Of a stretch of DNA of 64,000 nucleotides, positions 1 to 9,269 are shown in pieces (the first letter of the stretch is position 1; every line of letters begins with the position of its first letter). This DNA is from Parafrankia irregularis (GTDB lineage Bacteria; Actinomycetota; Actinomycetes; Frankiales; Frankiaceae), in the NCBI RefSeq assembly GCF_001536285.1, contig NZ_FAOZ01000012.1, positions 1 to 64,000 on the forward strand. The letters run 5' to 3'. Position numbers and translations under genes: made by a program. Below the pieces are notes generated by a model. That model searched no databases. It was not told where the DNA came from and saw only the letters and a list, made by a program, of their open reading frames with translations.

Positions 1-520
1 GCAGCAGCAGAAGTGTCGATCATGAGGATCACCGGGCCAGGGGTGTCGTCGCTCTATCGGACCCGCGCATCGTCACACCGACCACCGACAGTTCTCACAA
101 CCCCGACCCAACCCAGGCCTCGACCGTGGCGGCGGCGGGCCCGACCGTGACGGCCCACGACGGGTGTGCGGCGGTTCAGCGGAACCGCCGCACCCGGCAG
201 ACACCCGCGCGCCGGTGCGCACAACCGGCTGCCAAGCAGCGCGGACAGCGGATGCGCACCCGGCTCACCACGACCCTGGGTTTGGCCGCGCCGACGCGCT
301 GAGCGTGACATCGCGGCGGCCTTCGCGCCGCACAGGACGACCATCCCTGCTACGCCGGCCACATCCAAGCGCACCGGCGGACCGGGCCGATCGAGAATTG
401 ATCGGTTCTGGCTGGTACGAGAGACGCACGGTGGGGAGCGCAGTGGGCCGGGTCGAGACCGAGGCTGCCGCCAGGCCGGCGGCGCTGGCCGAGTTGGAGA
501 CATCCGCGCAGGGACCGCGG
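1..520. other. No confident gene; possible decayed sequence
   Basis: Frames on both strands are open here only because of GC bias, and none shows a recognisable domain. At 252 a short frame begins like an exporter signal peptide (MRTRLTTTLGLAAPTR) but stops after 16 residues, so a decayed secreted-protein gene is possible. The alpha/beta hydrolase that follows could be extended upstream through 431 (GTG), but that sequence does not look conserved. Confidence 0.3.
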
Positions 521-1375
521 ATGTCCGACTTCGCGTTGCCGGACACAGTGCTGGTCGATGGCACGCCGATCCGCTACGCGGTGTCCGGGTCGGGAAGCCG
601 CGATCTGGTGCTTGTGCATGGCTACCGGGCACACCACGGGTGGTGGTACCGGATGCTGCCGGCGTTGGAGGAACGCTGGCGGGTGATCCGGTTCGACCTC
701 AGCGGGCACGGCGACAGCGGGCACCGCGACCGCTACGGCGTGGACGTGTGGACGTCCGACCTGATCACGGTGCTCGACGCGGTCGGGTCCCGGCAGGCGT
801 TGTTGGTCGGGCACAGCATGGGCGGCCGGATCGCCGCGGTCGCCGGGGCCGATCATCCGGACCGGTTCGGCGGGATCGTCATGTTCGACTCGATGCTCCG
901 GCCGGCCGGCTCGCCGCCGCCTCGGATGGCGTCGCTTCCGCCCGGCCGCGAGATCCGCTATCCCACCCGGGACGTCGCCGCGGCGCGGTTCCGGCTGCGC
1001 CCGCCGCAGCCGGAGCCCTCCGCCGAGGTGGTCCGCCCGGTCGCCGAGTACGCGGTGCGCCCGAGCACGGCCGCCCAGGGCTGGACCTGGAAGTTCGATC
1101 AGCGCGGGCTGCCGCTGATCGACAACGACCGGGTGACGGAGAGCCTGGCGCGGCTGCGGAATCCGGTGTGGTTCGTCCGCGCCGGGCGCAGCCTCATCGT
1201 CAGCGACGAGGTCGCCGCGTACGCCCGCGCGGCCTTGCCGGCCGGAACGACGTTCGTGACGGTGCCTGAGGCACATCATCACCTCGTCCTCGACGCCACG
1301 GACGAATGCCTGCGCCTGCTGGCGGATCTGCACGCTGACCTGGCCGCCACGGTTCGTCCGTGGTCAACCGGCTGA
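521..1375 (+). CDS. alpha/beta-fold hydrolase
   Basis: The 284-aa protein is a single-domain alpha/beta hydrolase. An oxyanion-hole HGY follows the first strands (VLVHGYRAHHGWWY). The nucleophile elbow GHSMGG places the catalytic serine at residue 99, and the late histidine is probably in EAHHHLVLDA. Family members hydrolyse esters, lactones, C-C bonds or haloalkanes, and the substrate cannot be read from sequence. I chose the ATG at 521 because CAGGGA lies just upstream and the fold begins within 10 residues. An in-frame GTG at 431 would add 30 residues of no visible fold. The gene is convergent with the amidohydrolase at 1459-2649, with only 83 bp between the stop codons. Confidence 0.85.
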   Translation: MSDFALPDTVLVDGTPIRYAVSGSGSRDLVLVHGYRAHHGWWYRMLPALEERWRVIRFDLSGHGDSGHRDRYGVDVWTSDLITVLDAVGSRQALLVGHSMGGRIAAVAGADHPDRFGGIVMFDSMLRPAGSPPPRMASLPPGREIRYPTRDVAAARFRLRPPQPEPSAEVVRPVAEYAVRPSTAAQGWTWKFDQRGLPLIDNDRVTESLARLRNPVWFVRAGRSLIVSDEVAAYARAALPAGTTFVTVPEAHHHLVLDATDECLRLLADLHADLAATVRPWSTG

Positions 1376-1458
1376 CCACGGGCTCCCGGGCGGCCCGGCA
1401 CAGCACCGCCCGACCTGCCAGTGGCAGGCCGGGCGGACCGTGGAGGATCAGGCGGAGA

Positions 1459-2649
1459 TCAGTCGAGCTTGATTCCGGTGACCGCCAGCGCGTTGTCACG
1501 GGCGACCAGCCGGACGTCCGCCTCGCTGAGGCCGGAGAGGGACTCGTCCAGGAAGTCCACGGGCTGACGCACACCCTCGGCGTGCGGCCAGTCCGAGCCG
1601 AGCAGCAGGCGGTCGACCCGGACGTCCGCGACGAGCTTGTCGATGTCGTCCTCCCAGAAGGGGGTGATCCAGACATGCTCGCCGAACACCTCCCGCGGGG
1701 AGTCGCGGAAGTAGCCGGGGTTGCGGTTGGCGGCGTCGTCGAGGCGGTGCAGCAGCTCGGGCACCCAGGAGGCGCCGTTCTCCACGCTGGCGAAGCGCAG
1801 TGCCGGGAACCGGTCGAAGATCCGGTGGCAGACCGCGGCGGCGTAGAAGTCGCTGACCGCGCGGCCTTTCGTGACGATGCCGCGCAGCGGCGAGCGGAAC
1901 AGGGAGGTCTCCTCGCCGCCCGGCTCCCACATCTGCACGAGGGCGTCGTAGCCGTCCAGGCCGGCGTGCGTGGCCACCGCGACGCCGGCTTCGGCGGCCA
2001 GGCCCCAGAACGGGTCGTAGGCCGGGTCGAACGGCGAGCGGTAGCCGCCGGCCACCGGCACCGGCGCGTTGCGCACGTTCACGACGAGGGCACCGGCGTC
2101 GATGAGGCGGCGCAGTTCCTCGGCGGCGAACGCCGGGTCGAGCAGCGGGATGTAGGGCACCGCGAACAGGCGGTTCTCGTAGCGGAAGCCCCAGTCGTCG
2201 TCCAGCCACCGGTTGAACGCCTGGAACACCTTTCCGGCGGCGTCGGTGTCGCGCTTGAGCGCGTCCTCGAGGCCGACACCGAGGGTCGGGAACACCAGCA
2301 TGGCGGCGAGGCCCTGCTCGTCCATCACCCGCAGCCGGGCCGCGCGGTCGTGGTACTCGGCGGGCAGCGGCTCCAGCTCACCGAACGCGTCCTTGATCTG
2401 CTGCTGGCGCGGGTTGCCCCGGTACCAGTCGTACAGCGCGCCCGGCTTCGCGACGGGATCGAACGTCGGGTTGGCGATGTAGGAGTTGAGGGTGCCGCCC
2501 ACGAGCAGGCGCCGCCGGCCGTTCACCTCGGCCCAGCGGACCCCCCGGTTGCGCAGCGAGGGGTCCTGGTATCTCGTGAAGGCATCCTCGGCCTCGTAGT
2601 AGTGGTTGTCGAAGTCGAAGATCCATGGCTTGGTCGCCGGGCTGGTCAC
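1459..2649 (-). CDS. amidohydrolase-family (amidohydro_2) metal-dependent hydrolase
   Basis: The 396-aa protein is a TIM-barrel amidohydrolase of the Amidohydrolase_2/ACMSD-like type common in actinobacterial catabolic clusters. The N-terminal strand motif is atypical (FDFDNHYYE, where many members have DxHxH). Downstream are the barrel features THAGLDGYDALV and, near the C-terminus, LLGSDWPHAEG, whose aspartate is the usual metal/base residue. Relatives hydrolyse or decarboxylate cyclic and aromatic carboxylates; the substrate is unknown. It is the last gene of a minus-strand run of acyl-CoA genes but is separated from the SDR by 132 bp that look like its own promoter/operator (2650-2781). 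A second amidohydrolase of similar type lies at 9471. Confidence 0.85.
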   Translation of the reverse strand: MTSPATKPWIFDFDNHYYEAEDAFTRYQDPSLRNRGVRWAEVNGRRRLLVGGTLNSYIANPTFDPVAKPGALYDWYRGNPRQQQIKDAFGELEPLPAEYHDRAARLRVMDEQGLAAMLVFPTLGVGLEDALKRDTDAAGKVFQAFNRWLDDDWGFRYENRLFAVPYIPLLDPAFAAEELRRLIDAGALVVNVRNAPVPVAGGYRSPFDPAYDPFWGLAAEAGVAVATHAGLDGYDALVQMWEPGGEETSLFRSPLRGIVTKGRAVSDFYAAAVCHRIFDRFPALRFASVENGASWVPELLHRLDDAANRNPGYFRDSPREVFGEHVWITPFWEDDIDKLVADVRVDRLLLGSDWPHAEGVRQPVDFLDESLSGLSEADVRLVARDNALAVTGIKLD

Positions 2650-2680
2650 GATCCACCTCGCTTCCCGATCACTGTCTCAG

Positions 2681-2726
2681 GTCGATACTTCGACGCCAAC
2701 CCTTCAAAGTCGACGTCGATGTCAAT
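2681..2726 (-). promoter_or_regulatory. putative operator region upstream of the amidohydrolase
   Basis: An AT-richer gap between the SDR stop and the amidohydrolase start holds GTCGATACTTCGAC (2681-2694, arms GTCGA/TCGAC) and then GTCGACGTCGATGTCAAT. The GATGTCAAT core (2718-2726) recurs in the control region at 43772-43839 and resembles the palindrome at 9223-9236. The position fits an operator or promoter for the gene starting at 2649. No regulator is assigned. Confidence 0.4.
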
Positions 2727-2781
2727 AATAGGCTACCGGCCGCTTCGGCGCTGGCGCTCTCGGTCGGTCTGGCCGGTGACC

Positions 2782-3579
2782 TCAGTCGGTCTGGCCGGTG
2801 ATGAGCGCTGCCTGCAGGCCCGCGTCCACCGGGATGTTCACGCCGTTGAGGTAGCCCGCGGCGTCCGAGCCGAGGAAGGCCAGGATCCGCGCGACCTCGG
2901 CCGGCGTGGCCGCCCGCCCGTTACCCTGCCGAACCGACCAGTCGATGAGCTCGTCGGTCATCGTCACCCGGAAGTCGCTCAGCAGCGGCGTGCTGACCGG
3001 GCCGGGGCAGGCGCTGTTGATCCGTGTCCGCGCCCAGCTGGCCCCGCGCGCCGCGTAGTGCGTGTAGAGCTGGGTGCACTCCTTGGACAGCGCGTACGGG
3101 TCGGCGGCCAGGTCGGGATGGGCGTCGAGCCAGGCCAGGGCCTCGTCCCAGTCGTCGATCGCCAGCAGCTTGAGCAGCTCGTCCTTGTGCGCCTGCCAGC
3201 CGATGCCGGCCATGGACGAGGTGATGACGACGGCCGCGCCAGCCGGCATCTGCGCCGTCAGCTCCTGCGTCAGCCGCCGGACCGCCAGGTAGTTCACGCT
3301 GAACACAACCGGTGCCGGCTGCGTGCCCGCGACACCTGCGTTGTTGAACAGCACGTGGACGGGGCCCTCGATCGCGGCCACGGCCGCGTCGACACCGGCC
3401 TGGGACGACAGGTCGGCCTCGATGAAGTGGTCGACCTTGGCATCCGGAGGATTACGGTCGATCACGGTGATGTCGGCCGCACCGAGATCCTGGAGCAGGT
3501 CGAGCAGGGCCGCGCCGATGCCAGAGGCCCCGCCGGTGACGACCACCCGCCGCCCGCGGTAGCCGAACGGATTTTCCAC
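2782..3579 (-). CDS. SDR family NAD(P)-dependent oxidoreductase
   Basis: The 265-aa classical short-chain dehydrogenase has the cofactor motif TGGASGIG at residues 15-22 and NNAG at 79-82. The catalytic serine is in ITSSMAG near 121, and YxxxK is Y162/K166 (PYALSK). The acidic residue after strand 2 (IDRNPP) suggests NAD rather than NADP. There is an insertion of about 25 residues between the serine and the tyrosine (KDELLKLLAIDDWDEALAW), as seen in 3-alpha-hydroxysteroid dehydrogenase-like SDRs. The reaction is probably oxidation of a secondary alcohol. It lies 23 bp downstream of the phosphotransferase gene and probably belongs to its operon. Confidence 0.88.
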   Translation of the reverse strand: MENPFGYRGRRVVVTGGASGIGAALLDLLQDLGAADITVIDRNPPDAKVDHFIEADLSSQAGVDAAVAAIEGPVHVLFNNAGVAGTQPAPVVFSVNYLAVRRLTQELTAQMPAGAAVVITSSMAGIGWQAHKDELLKLLAIDDWDEALAWLDAHPDLAADPYALSKECTQLYTHYAARGASWARTRINSACPGPVSTPLLSDFRVTMTDELIDWSVRQGNGRAATPAEVARILAFLGSDAAGYLNGVNIPVDAGLQAALITGQTD

Positions 3580-3602
3580 GTGAACCTCCGGTGCGGAATG
3601 CC

Positions 3603-4784
3603 TTATGCCGAGGCCGAGAGCAGGTCGAGGACACCCAGGTCGCGAATCGCGCGGGCCGCGTTGGTGGCCATCGACAGGAACATCCGATCGGAGCTGTCTG
3701 TGCGCGGAGCACTCGCGTACACGCAGCCGATCATCGTGATCAGCGGACCCTGCAGCATTCCGCGGCGGTAGTCCTCGAAACAGTCCGCGCCCGAGTAGCC
3801 GGTCACGCCGTACTCGACGAGCTGGTCGTGATACGCGGCGACCAGCTCCACCTCCTGGGCCCGCCGCGCCGCCGGCGCGAGCGCGGTGGACAGGAAGTAG
3901 GCGAGGTCCCGCCCCGGAAAACCGATCTCCAGCGTCTGCCAGTCGACGGCCTGGACGTCCGAGTCGCCGGTGAACAGAAGGTTGTCGAGCCGATAGTCCC
4001 CGTGGATCAGGGAATGGCGGGTGGCCGTGTGCCGGCCCCAGCCGCTGACGAGTGCCGCCGCGCGCAGCAGCGTCTCGGCGTCCTCCGGCTCGAGCTGCTC
4101 CCGGTACCTCTCGGTGAACTCGGCGGCCGCCGCCGTCACGACCTTGCCGAGGTAGGCCATGCCGCGTTCGTCCGCGCGGACCGGCCAGGCCGTGTCCCTC
4201 CCGAGCGGGGCGTCCTTCCCGAAGCCCTCCTCCCCGCTCAGGTTCTCGGCGTTCCAGAACGGGGCGTGCAGGCCCGCGAGGTTGCGCACGGCGATCGTCG
4301 CCCGCGCCTGCGAGCAGCCGTCGAGCTGGCTGCCGGCTTCGGCCGGATACGCGTCGTCGAGCACCAGGGTGAACCGGAGCAGGTCGTCGCTGACCGCGGC
4401 GTACCAGCAGCGGGGCGTCCGAATCGCCGCCCGGTGCGCGAAGTAGGCGTAGAAACCGACCTCGTTGCGGTAGGCGGACCGCAGCCGCCGGCGGACGTCC
4501 GGCGCACCGGCGGCCATCTTGACCACCAGGCTGGCCGGCGCCCCACGTCCGTCCGCCCCACGTCCGTCGAGGTGGAAGCGGTAGCTGACGGCCGTCTGGC
4601 CGGTGCCGACCGGCTCGAACCGCACCCCGGTCACCTCGGCGTCGAGACCGCCCGCCCGCAGGACGTCGGTCATCCAGGCCGGCGTGATCTCGGCGGGGTC
4701 GTCGACGATCCCGGGGCCGCCACCCAGGACCGCCGCCTGCCCTGACGCGGCTGGTGCGGCTGGTGCGCGAACGTCACCGGTCAT
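3603..4784 (-). CDS. phosphotransferase family protein (APH/choline-kinase fold)
   Basis: The 393-aa protein has the aminoglycoside-phosphotransferase/ecdysteroid-kinase fold. The catalytic loop is HGDYRLDN (residues 261-268; D263 and N268) and the metal-binding motif is DWQ (D281). SLVVKM near residue 88 holds the likely ATP-binding lysine. In actinobacterial acyl-CoA clusters such proteins occur next to F420 and acyl-CoA genes and are thought to phosphorylate small hydroxylated substrates, not antibiotics. Resistance is therefore not implied. Its ATG overlaps the stop of the LLM oxidoreductase by 4 bp, which indicates translational coupling. Confidence 0.82.
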   Translation of the reverse strand: MTGDVRAPAAPAASGQAAVLGGGPGIVDDPAEITPAWMTDVLRAGGLDAEVTGVRFEPVGTGQTAVSYRFHLDGRGADGRGAPASLVVKMAAGAPDVRRRLRSAYRNEVGFYAYFAHRAAIRTPRCWYAAVSDDLLRFTLVLDDAYPAEAGSQLDGCSQARATIAVRNLAGLHAPFWNAENLSGEEGFGKDAPLGRDTAWPVRADERGMAYLGKVVTAAAAEFTERYREQLEPEDAETLLRAAALVSGWGRHTATRHSLIHGDYRLDNLLFTGDSDVQAVDWQTLEIGFPGRDLAYFLSTALAPAARRAQEVELVAAYHDQLVEYGVTGYSGADCFEDYRRGMLQGPLITMIGCVYASAPRTDSSDRMFLSMATNAARAIRDLGVLDLLSASA

Positions 4785-5884
4785 GCGACCCGCCCGGGGT
4801 TCGCCGGCAGGTCACGGACGGCCGCCGGACGGATATCGCGGTACGCGTCCACCACCGAGGTGAGCTCCGTCGGTGTCGCGCCGTGCATGATCACACCCGT
4901 CACACCCAGGTCGAACTGGCGGGCGACGGCGTCGGCGCACTGCCGCGGGCTGCCGGTCGCGCTGGTCGCGATCCACTCCGCCGGAATCAGCGTGGCGAGA
5001 TGCTCGAGCTCGGCGGTGGTCGCCTTGGCGTCGAAGGCGCCCTTGAAGCCGCGGACGAACGTGTCGGCCCGGAAACGCTCCAGCACCGCAGGGTCCCAGT
5101 CGTTGACCCGCACCATCAGGTCGCCGTAGCCCTGCAGGTAGGAGGCGAGCCGACCGATGGTCTTGAGCAGCCGCCGGTCCTCGGGGATCTCGTCGGAGAC
5201 GGTGGCGAGCACCGACCACACCCGCACCTCGGCCGGGTCTCGCCCCACCGACTTCGCTCCCCGCGCGACAGCGGCGAGCGCCTCGGTGACAGCGGCGTCC
5301 GAGTAGAAGGTGTGCAGCACGACCGCGTCGAGGCAGCGGCCGGCGAGCTCCAGGGTTCGGGTGCCGAGCGCGGCGATGAGGATCGGGATGTCCTCGTCGA
5401 AGTCCCGGTCCTGGTGCAGATAGGGGAACTTGCCGGCCGGGCCGTCGTGGCCGAGCACCATCTCGCCCTTCCACAGCCGGCGCAGCAGGCCGACGACGTC
5501 CTCGATCTGCGCGCCGGTGATCGGCGCCAGGCCGAGCGCCTTGAACAGGCCGTCGAAGCCGCGGCCGAGTCCGAGCGCGAACCGGCCGCCGGTAAGGCGG
5601 TGCATCGTGGTCGCCATCGTCGCGGTGACGATCGGGTGGCGGGTGTTGTGGTTCGTCGCGGCGGTCGCGATGCCGATCTTGTCGCTGACCGCGCCGGCGG
5701 CGCCGGAGAGGGTGGCCGCGTCCTTGGTGGAGAACCGCTCCGAGATGAACGCGGCGCCCAGGCCCAGCTCCTCGGCCTTGCGCACCTCGTCGACCAGGTC
5801 GCGCGGGCTCCCGCTGTGCCCGGCCAGGGTGTAGAAGCCGAGCTCGCTGAGCTGGTCTGTGGCCTGCGTGGTCTGTGTTGTCAT
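4781..5884 (-). CDS. LLM-class F420-dependent oxidoreductase
   Basis: The 367-aa protein belongs to the luciferase-like monooxygenase superfamily (TIM barrel). The typical actinobacterial F420-type signatures are LGLGAAFISERF, the AATNHNTRHPI segment and the GRFALGLGRG motif. By family knowledge these enzymes use coenzyme F420H2 to reduce or oxidise a small organic substrate; the substrate is not predictable. The gene overlaps the downstream phosphotransferase and the upstream aldehyde dehydrogenase by 4 bp each, so all three are co-translated. It resembles, but is not closely similar to, the second LLM protein at 42733-43743. Confidence 0.85.
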   Translation of the reverse strand: MTTQTTQATDQLSELGFYTLAGHSGSPRDLVDEVRKAEELGLGAAFISERFSTKDAATLSGAAGAVSDKIGIATAATNHNTRHPIVTATMATTMHRLTGGRFALGLGRGFDGLFKALGLAPITGAQIEDVVGLLRRLWKGEMVLGHDGPAGKFPYLHQDRDFDEDIPILIAALGTRTLELAGRCLDAVVLHTFYSDAAVTEALAAVARGAKSVGRDPAEVRVWSVLATVSDEIPEDRRLLKTIGRLASYLQGYGDLMVRVNDWDPAVLERFRADTFVRGFKGAFDAKATTAELEHLATLIPAEWIATSATGSPRQCADAVARQFDLGVTGVIMHGATPTELTSVVDAYRDIRPAAVRDLPANPGRVA

Positions 5885-7341
5885 CTCAGGCTCCCCGGGG
5901 TGGAACCGGCCGGCAGGTTGACCGTCTGGTAGGTCAGGTAGGCCGCGAGTGCCTCCGGGCCCAGCTCGCGGCCGATCCCGGAATCCTTGACCCCACCGAA
6001 CGGCGCGACGTTGTCGAGCATGAACATGTTGACGCCGAGCACGCCGACGTCGATCCGGTCGGCCAGGGCGTAGCCCGCCTCGACGTCGGACGTCCAGATC
6101 GTGCCACCCAGCCCGTAGCGGGTGCCGTTGGCGATCGCGACCGCGTCATCCACCGTGTCGTAGGGGATGACGGTCAGCACCGGGCCGAAGATCTCCTCCT
6201 GGGCGATCCGCATCGCCGGGTCGACGTCGGTGAAGACGGTCGGTTCGACGAAGAAGCCGCGTGCCTGCCCGGCGGGCCGGCCGCCTCCGAGAGCCAGCGT
6301 GGCGCCCTCGTCCCGCCCGATCCCGATGTACTCCTCGACCCGGTCCCGCTGCCGGGCGCTGGCCAGCGGCCCGAGTCCGGTGGCCTCGTCCAGCGGATCA
6401 CCGACCTTCAGCGCGCCGACCGCCGCGAGCAGGCCCTCGACCAGCTCGGCGTGGCGGTCACGGGGTGTCAGGATGCGGGTCTGCGCGACGCAGGCCTGCC
6501 CGTTGAGCATGAAGCCGTACTGCAGGATCCCGGGCAGCGCACGGCCGAGGTCCGCGTCCGGGAGCACGAGTGCCGCGCCCTTGCCGCCGAGCTCCAGGCT
6601 CACCGGGCGCAGCAGCTCCCCGCACAGCGAGGCGATGCGCCGGCCGGCCGCGGTGCTGCCGGTGAACGAGATCTTGTCGACGCCCGGGTGGGTCACCAGG
6701 TACTCGCTGACGTCCCGGTCGGCCGGGACGACATTGAGCACACCGGGTGGCAGGTCGGCGTCCGCGGCGGCGTCGGCGAGGATCTGCAGGGACAGCGGGG
6801 CGTCCGGCGCCGGCTTGAGCACGACGGTGCAGCCGGCGAGCAGCGCCGGGCCCAGCTTGAGCGCGCTCAGGTAGAGCGGCACGTTCCAGGCCACGATCGC
6901 GCCCACGACCCCCACCGGGCGCCGCCGCACGACGGTCGGCCCGAGCATTCCCGCCCTGGTCTCGGTGAAGGCGATCTCGGGGGCGAGCCCGGCGTAGTAG
7001 TCCAGCGTCATCGTCGCCATCAGCACCTGCGCCAGCCGGGCGGCGGCGACGGGGGTGCCGTTCTCCTGGCTGATCGTGACGGCGAGTTCCTCGGAGCGCG
7101 CCTGCAGCGCCTTCGACAGCCGGCCCAGTGCCGCGCCGCGCTCGGCCGGGTCCAGCCGGGGCCACGGCCCGGAGTCGAAGGCGGCGCGGGCGGCGGCGAC
7201 GGCCCGGTCGATGTCCGCGCGCTGCCCCACCGGCACCGAGCCGACGACCTCCTCGCTGCCGGCGGAGATCACCTCGAACACCTCGGTGCCGGCCGGGGCG
7301 GTCCAGCGCCCGTCGATGTAGAGCTCGTTACGCGCGCTCAC
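5881..7341 (-). CDS. aldehyde dehydrogenase family protein
   Basis: The 486-aa NAD(P)-dependent aldehyde dehydrogenase has the expected full length. FTGSTAAGR is the Rossmann G-x-T-x-x-G site. The general base is E250 in LELGGK and the nucleophile is C284 in NGQACVA, with the usual 34-residue spacing. I place the start at GTG 7341 because GGAGGAGAG precedes it by a few bases and the conserved N-terminus (ELYIDGRW) follows at once. The upstream frame remains open for 86 codons but encodes low-complexity sequence out of phase with the acyl-CoA synthetase. The start lies inside the last codons of the synthetase (14-bp overlap). The likely role is oxidation of an aldehyde intermediate to an acid that the synthetase can activate. 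Confidence 0.93.
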   Translation of the reverse strand: MSARNELYIDGRWTAPAGTEVFEVISAGSEEVVGSVPVGQRADIDRAVAAARAAFDSGPWPRLDPAERGAALGRLSKALQARSEELAVTISQENGTPVAAARLAQVLMATMTLDYYAGLAPEIAFTETRAGMLGPTVVRRRPVGVVGAIVAWNVPLYLSALKLGPALLAGCTVVLKPAPDAPLSLQILADAAADADLPPGVLNVVPADRDVSEYLVTHPGVDKISFTGSTAAGRRIASLCGELLRPVSLELGGKGAALVLPDADLGRALPGILQYGFMLNGQACVAQTRILTPRDRHAELVEGLLAAVGALKVGDPLDEATGLGPLASARQRDRVEEYIGIGRDEGATLALGGGRPAGQARGFFVEPTVFTDVDPAMRIAQEEIFGPVLTVIPYDTVDDAVAIANGTRYGLGGTIWTSDVEAGYALADRIDVGVLGVNMFMLDNVAPFGGVKDSGIGRELGPEALAAYLTYQTVNLPAGSTPGSLR

Positions 7342-9058
7342 CGCTCTCCTCCACTTCGTGGTCTTCTTTGACGTCTTCGGTCGGCGCCGGCGACCCGGCC
7401 TGAGCGGCCGGCGACCCGGCCTGAGCGGCCGGTGGCTCCGCGCCCGGTAGCTCCGCGGCCGGTGGCTCCGCGGCCAGGCGGTCGAGGTACTGCTGGCGGA
7501 GCGGGACCTTGTAGAGCTTTCCCGTCGGCAGCCGCGGCAGCTCCGCCGCGAAGTCGACGACCCGCGGCACCTTCGGCCCGGCGAGGTGCGCCCGGACATG
7601 GGCGCGCAGCTGTTCGGCCAGCTCCGGTGTCGGCTCCGCCCCCGCGACGGGCTGGACGACCGCCTGCACGTACTCGCCCATCTCCGGGTCGGGCAACCCG
7701 AAGACGGCCACGTCCTCGACGTCCGGGTGGATCGTGAGGCAGGCCTCGATCTCCGCCGGGTAGATGTTCACCCCACCCGAGATGATGGTGAACGCGCTGC
7801 GGTCGGTGAGGTAGAGGTATCCGTCCTCGTCGACGTAGCCCATGTCCCCCAGCGACAGCCAGTTGGCGTGCTCGGGGTGGCGGGCCGACAGCGTCTTCTC
7901 CGCGTCGTTGTGGTACTCGAACACGGTGTCCTCGCGTTCGAAGTAGATCGAGCCCGTCTCACCGACGGGCAGCTCGGCGCCGTCCGGGCCGCAGACACGG
8001 ATCCTGCCCAGTGACGCCCGGCCGACCGACCCGGGGCGTTCGAGCCACTCCGCCGACGAGATCACCGTCATGCCGGCGCCCTCGGTGCCGGAGTAGTACT
8101 CGGTCACGATCGGGCCGAACCAGTCGATGATCTGCCGCTTCACCGGCACCGGGCACGGCGCTCCGGCGTGCAGGACCCGCTGCAGGCTGGAAAGGTCGTA
8201 GCGCCGGCGGATCTCCTCCGGGAGCTTCAGCAGCCGGACGAACATCGTCGGCACCGCCTGCAGGTGGGTGACCCGCTCCCGCTCGATCACCTCGAGCATC
8301 TCCCGGGCGTCGAACTTCTCCATGATCACCACGGTGGCGCCCAGCTCGTGTGCTCCGCGCACCCAGCCCAGCGGGGCCGCGTGGTAGAGCGGCGCCGGGC
8401 ACAGATACACCGAGCGCTCGTTCATGCCGGCGAGGCTGCGGCACATCCGCGCGCCCTTCGCCACGATGGGCACGCTGCCGTCCAGCTCCTGCAGCGGCCG
8501 CTTGATCCCCTTCGGCCGCCCCGTCGTGCCCGAGGAGTAGAGCATCAGCTCGCCCAGCACCGGCCGCGCGGGGCTCTCGGCGGGCACCGCGGCGATCGCG
8601 GCCTCGTAGGCCTCGAACCCGTCGGCGCCGCCGCCGTCGGCGCCCTCCCGGACGCCGTCAATCATCAGACGGGTGGCGCAGCCCGGCACCTCACGTGCCG
8701 CGGGAACCGCGGTCGCGGCGAGCGTCGCCGTCGTCACCAGCGCGCAGGCTCCCGAGTCGCGCAGGATGTAGGCGATCTCCTCGGCGGTCCCATAGCGGTT
8801 GATAGCCGTCAGGTACAGGCCCGAGCGCACCGCCGCCCACAGCACCTCCATGAACCGCGGATGGTTCTCCGCCAGCAGCGCGACGACGTCGCCGGCGACC
8901 AGCCCTCGGTCACTCAGGAGCCGGGCCAGTCGGGCGGACCGCTCGTTGAGGGCGCCATAGGTGATGACCTGCCGACCGCGAGCCATGACCAGCGCGGGCC
9001 GGTCCGGATCGTAGGTCGCGTAGCCGCTGGGATCTGCCACGTAGCCGCTGGGCTGCAT
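7328..9058 (-). CDS. acyl-CoA synthetase (AMP-forming, FadD-like)
   Basis: The 576-aa ANL-superfamily adenylate-forming enzyme has the P-loop YSSGTTGRPKGIK, motif YYSGTEG and C-terminal LPRLPTGKLYK with the catalytic lysine. It activates a carboxylic acid to its CoA thioester through an acyl-adenylate. Chain length and substrate are unknown, but the neighbours (aldehyde dehydrogenase, two acyl-CoA dehydrogenases) fit entry into beta-oxidation. The last ~50 residues are a Pro/Ala-rich tail absent from most relatives, encoded in part by a perfect 21-bp tandem repeat. It is the first gene of the minus-strand run and diverges from the amidohydrolase at 9471 across a repeat-rich 412-bp gap. Confidence 0.92.
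   Translation of the reverse strand: MQPSGYVADPSGYATYDPDRPALVMARGRQVITYGALNERSARLARLLSDRGLVAGDVVALLAENHPRFMEVLWAAVRSGLYLTAINRYGTAEEIAYILRDSGACALVTTATLAATAVPAAREVPGCATRLMIDGVREGADGGGADGFEAYEAAIAAVPAESPARPVLGELMLYSSGTTGRPKGIKRPLQELDGSVPIVAKGARMCRSLAGMNERSVYLCPAPLYHAAPLGWVRGAHELGATVVIMEKFDAREMLEVIERERVTHLQAVPTMFVRLLKLPEEIRRRYDLSSLQRVLHAGAPCPVPVKRQIIDWFGPIVTEYYSGTEGAGMTVISSAEWLERPGSVGRASLGRIRVCGPDGAELPVGETGSIYFEREDTVFEYHNDAEKTLSARHPEHANWLSLGDMGYVDEDGYLYLTDRSAFTIISGGVNIYPAEIEACLTIHPDVEDVAVFGLPDPEMGEYVQAVVQPVAGAEPTPELAEQLRAHVRAHLAGPKVPRVVDFAAELPRLPTGKLYKVPLRQQYLDRLAAEPPAAELPGAEPPAAQAGSPAAQAGSPAPTEDVKEDHEVEESGERA
7386..7427. repeat. two tandem 21-bp repeats in the acyl-CoA synthetase tail
   Basis: Two perfect copies of GCCGGCGACCCGGCCTGAGC+G lie end to end at 7386-7406 and 7407-7427, followed by degenerate GCCGGTGGCTCCG units. 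The repeat preserves the reading frame (7 codons) and encodes the repeated AAQAGSP of the protein tail. It is a likely site of length variation by replication slippage. Confidence 0.8.
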
Positions 9059-9222
9059 ATGTCCTCGTGTCCTCCAGCCTCACCGGCGAGGTGCTGGTCC
9101 CCCGACCGTGATGGACGTGGACGGCGTGGGAATGGGATGTTCGGTCTCTGGTCGGTGCGTCGGGGCAGCGCCACGAAAGATCGGTCCGCCGCCGCGGGAG
9201 CGAGCGTAACGCACCTTGATAT

Positions 9223-9236
9223 CGATGTCGACATCG
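9223..9236. promoter_or_regulatory. 14-bp palindrome in the divergent promoter region
   Basis: CGATGTCGACATCG is a perfect palindrome preceded by TTGATAT. It lies between the divergent acyl-CoA synthetase (start 9058) and amidohydrolase (start 9471) genes. Its half-site resembles GATGTCAAT elements upstream of 2649 and between 43743 and 43879. It may be the operator of a TetR-type regulator of both lipid blocks; that is inference. Confidence 0.4.
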
Positions 9237-9269
9237 AGACCGGTTGGCGGCTATCGTGAGCCCGGTCCG

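Noticed and set aside
1360-3771. 803-codon open frame on the plus strand
   Set aside because: It is antisense to the amidohydrolase and SDR genes, has no domain, and is rich in Arg/Val/Gly as expected for the complement of GC-rich coding DNA.
3603-4784. Aminoglycoside resistance gene
   Set aside because: The fold matches, but the gene is embedded in and coupled to an acyl-CoA/F420 catabolic operon, where such kinases are not resistance enzymes.
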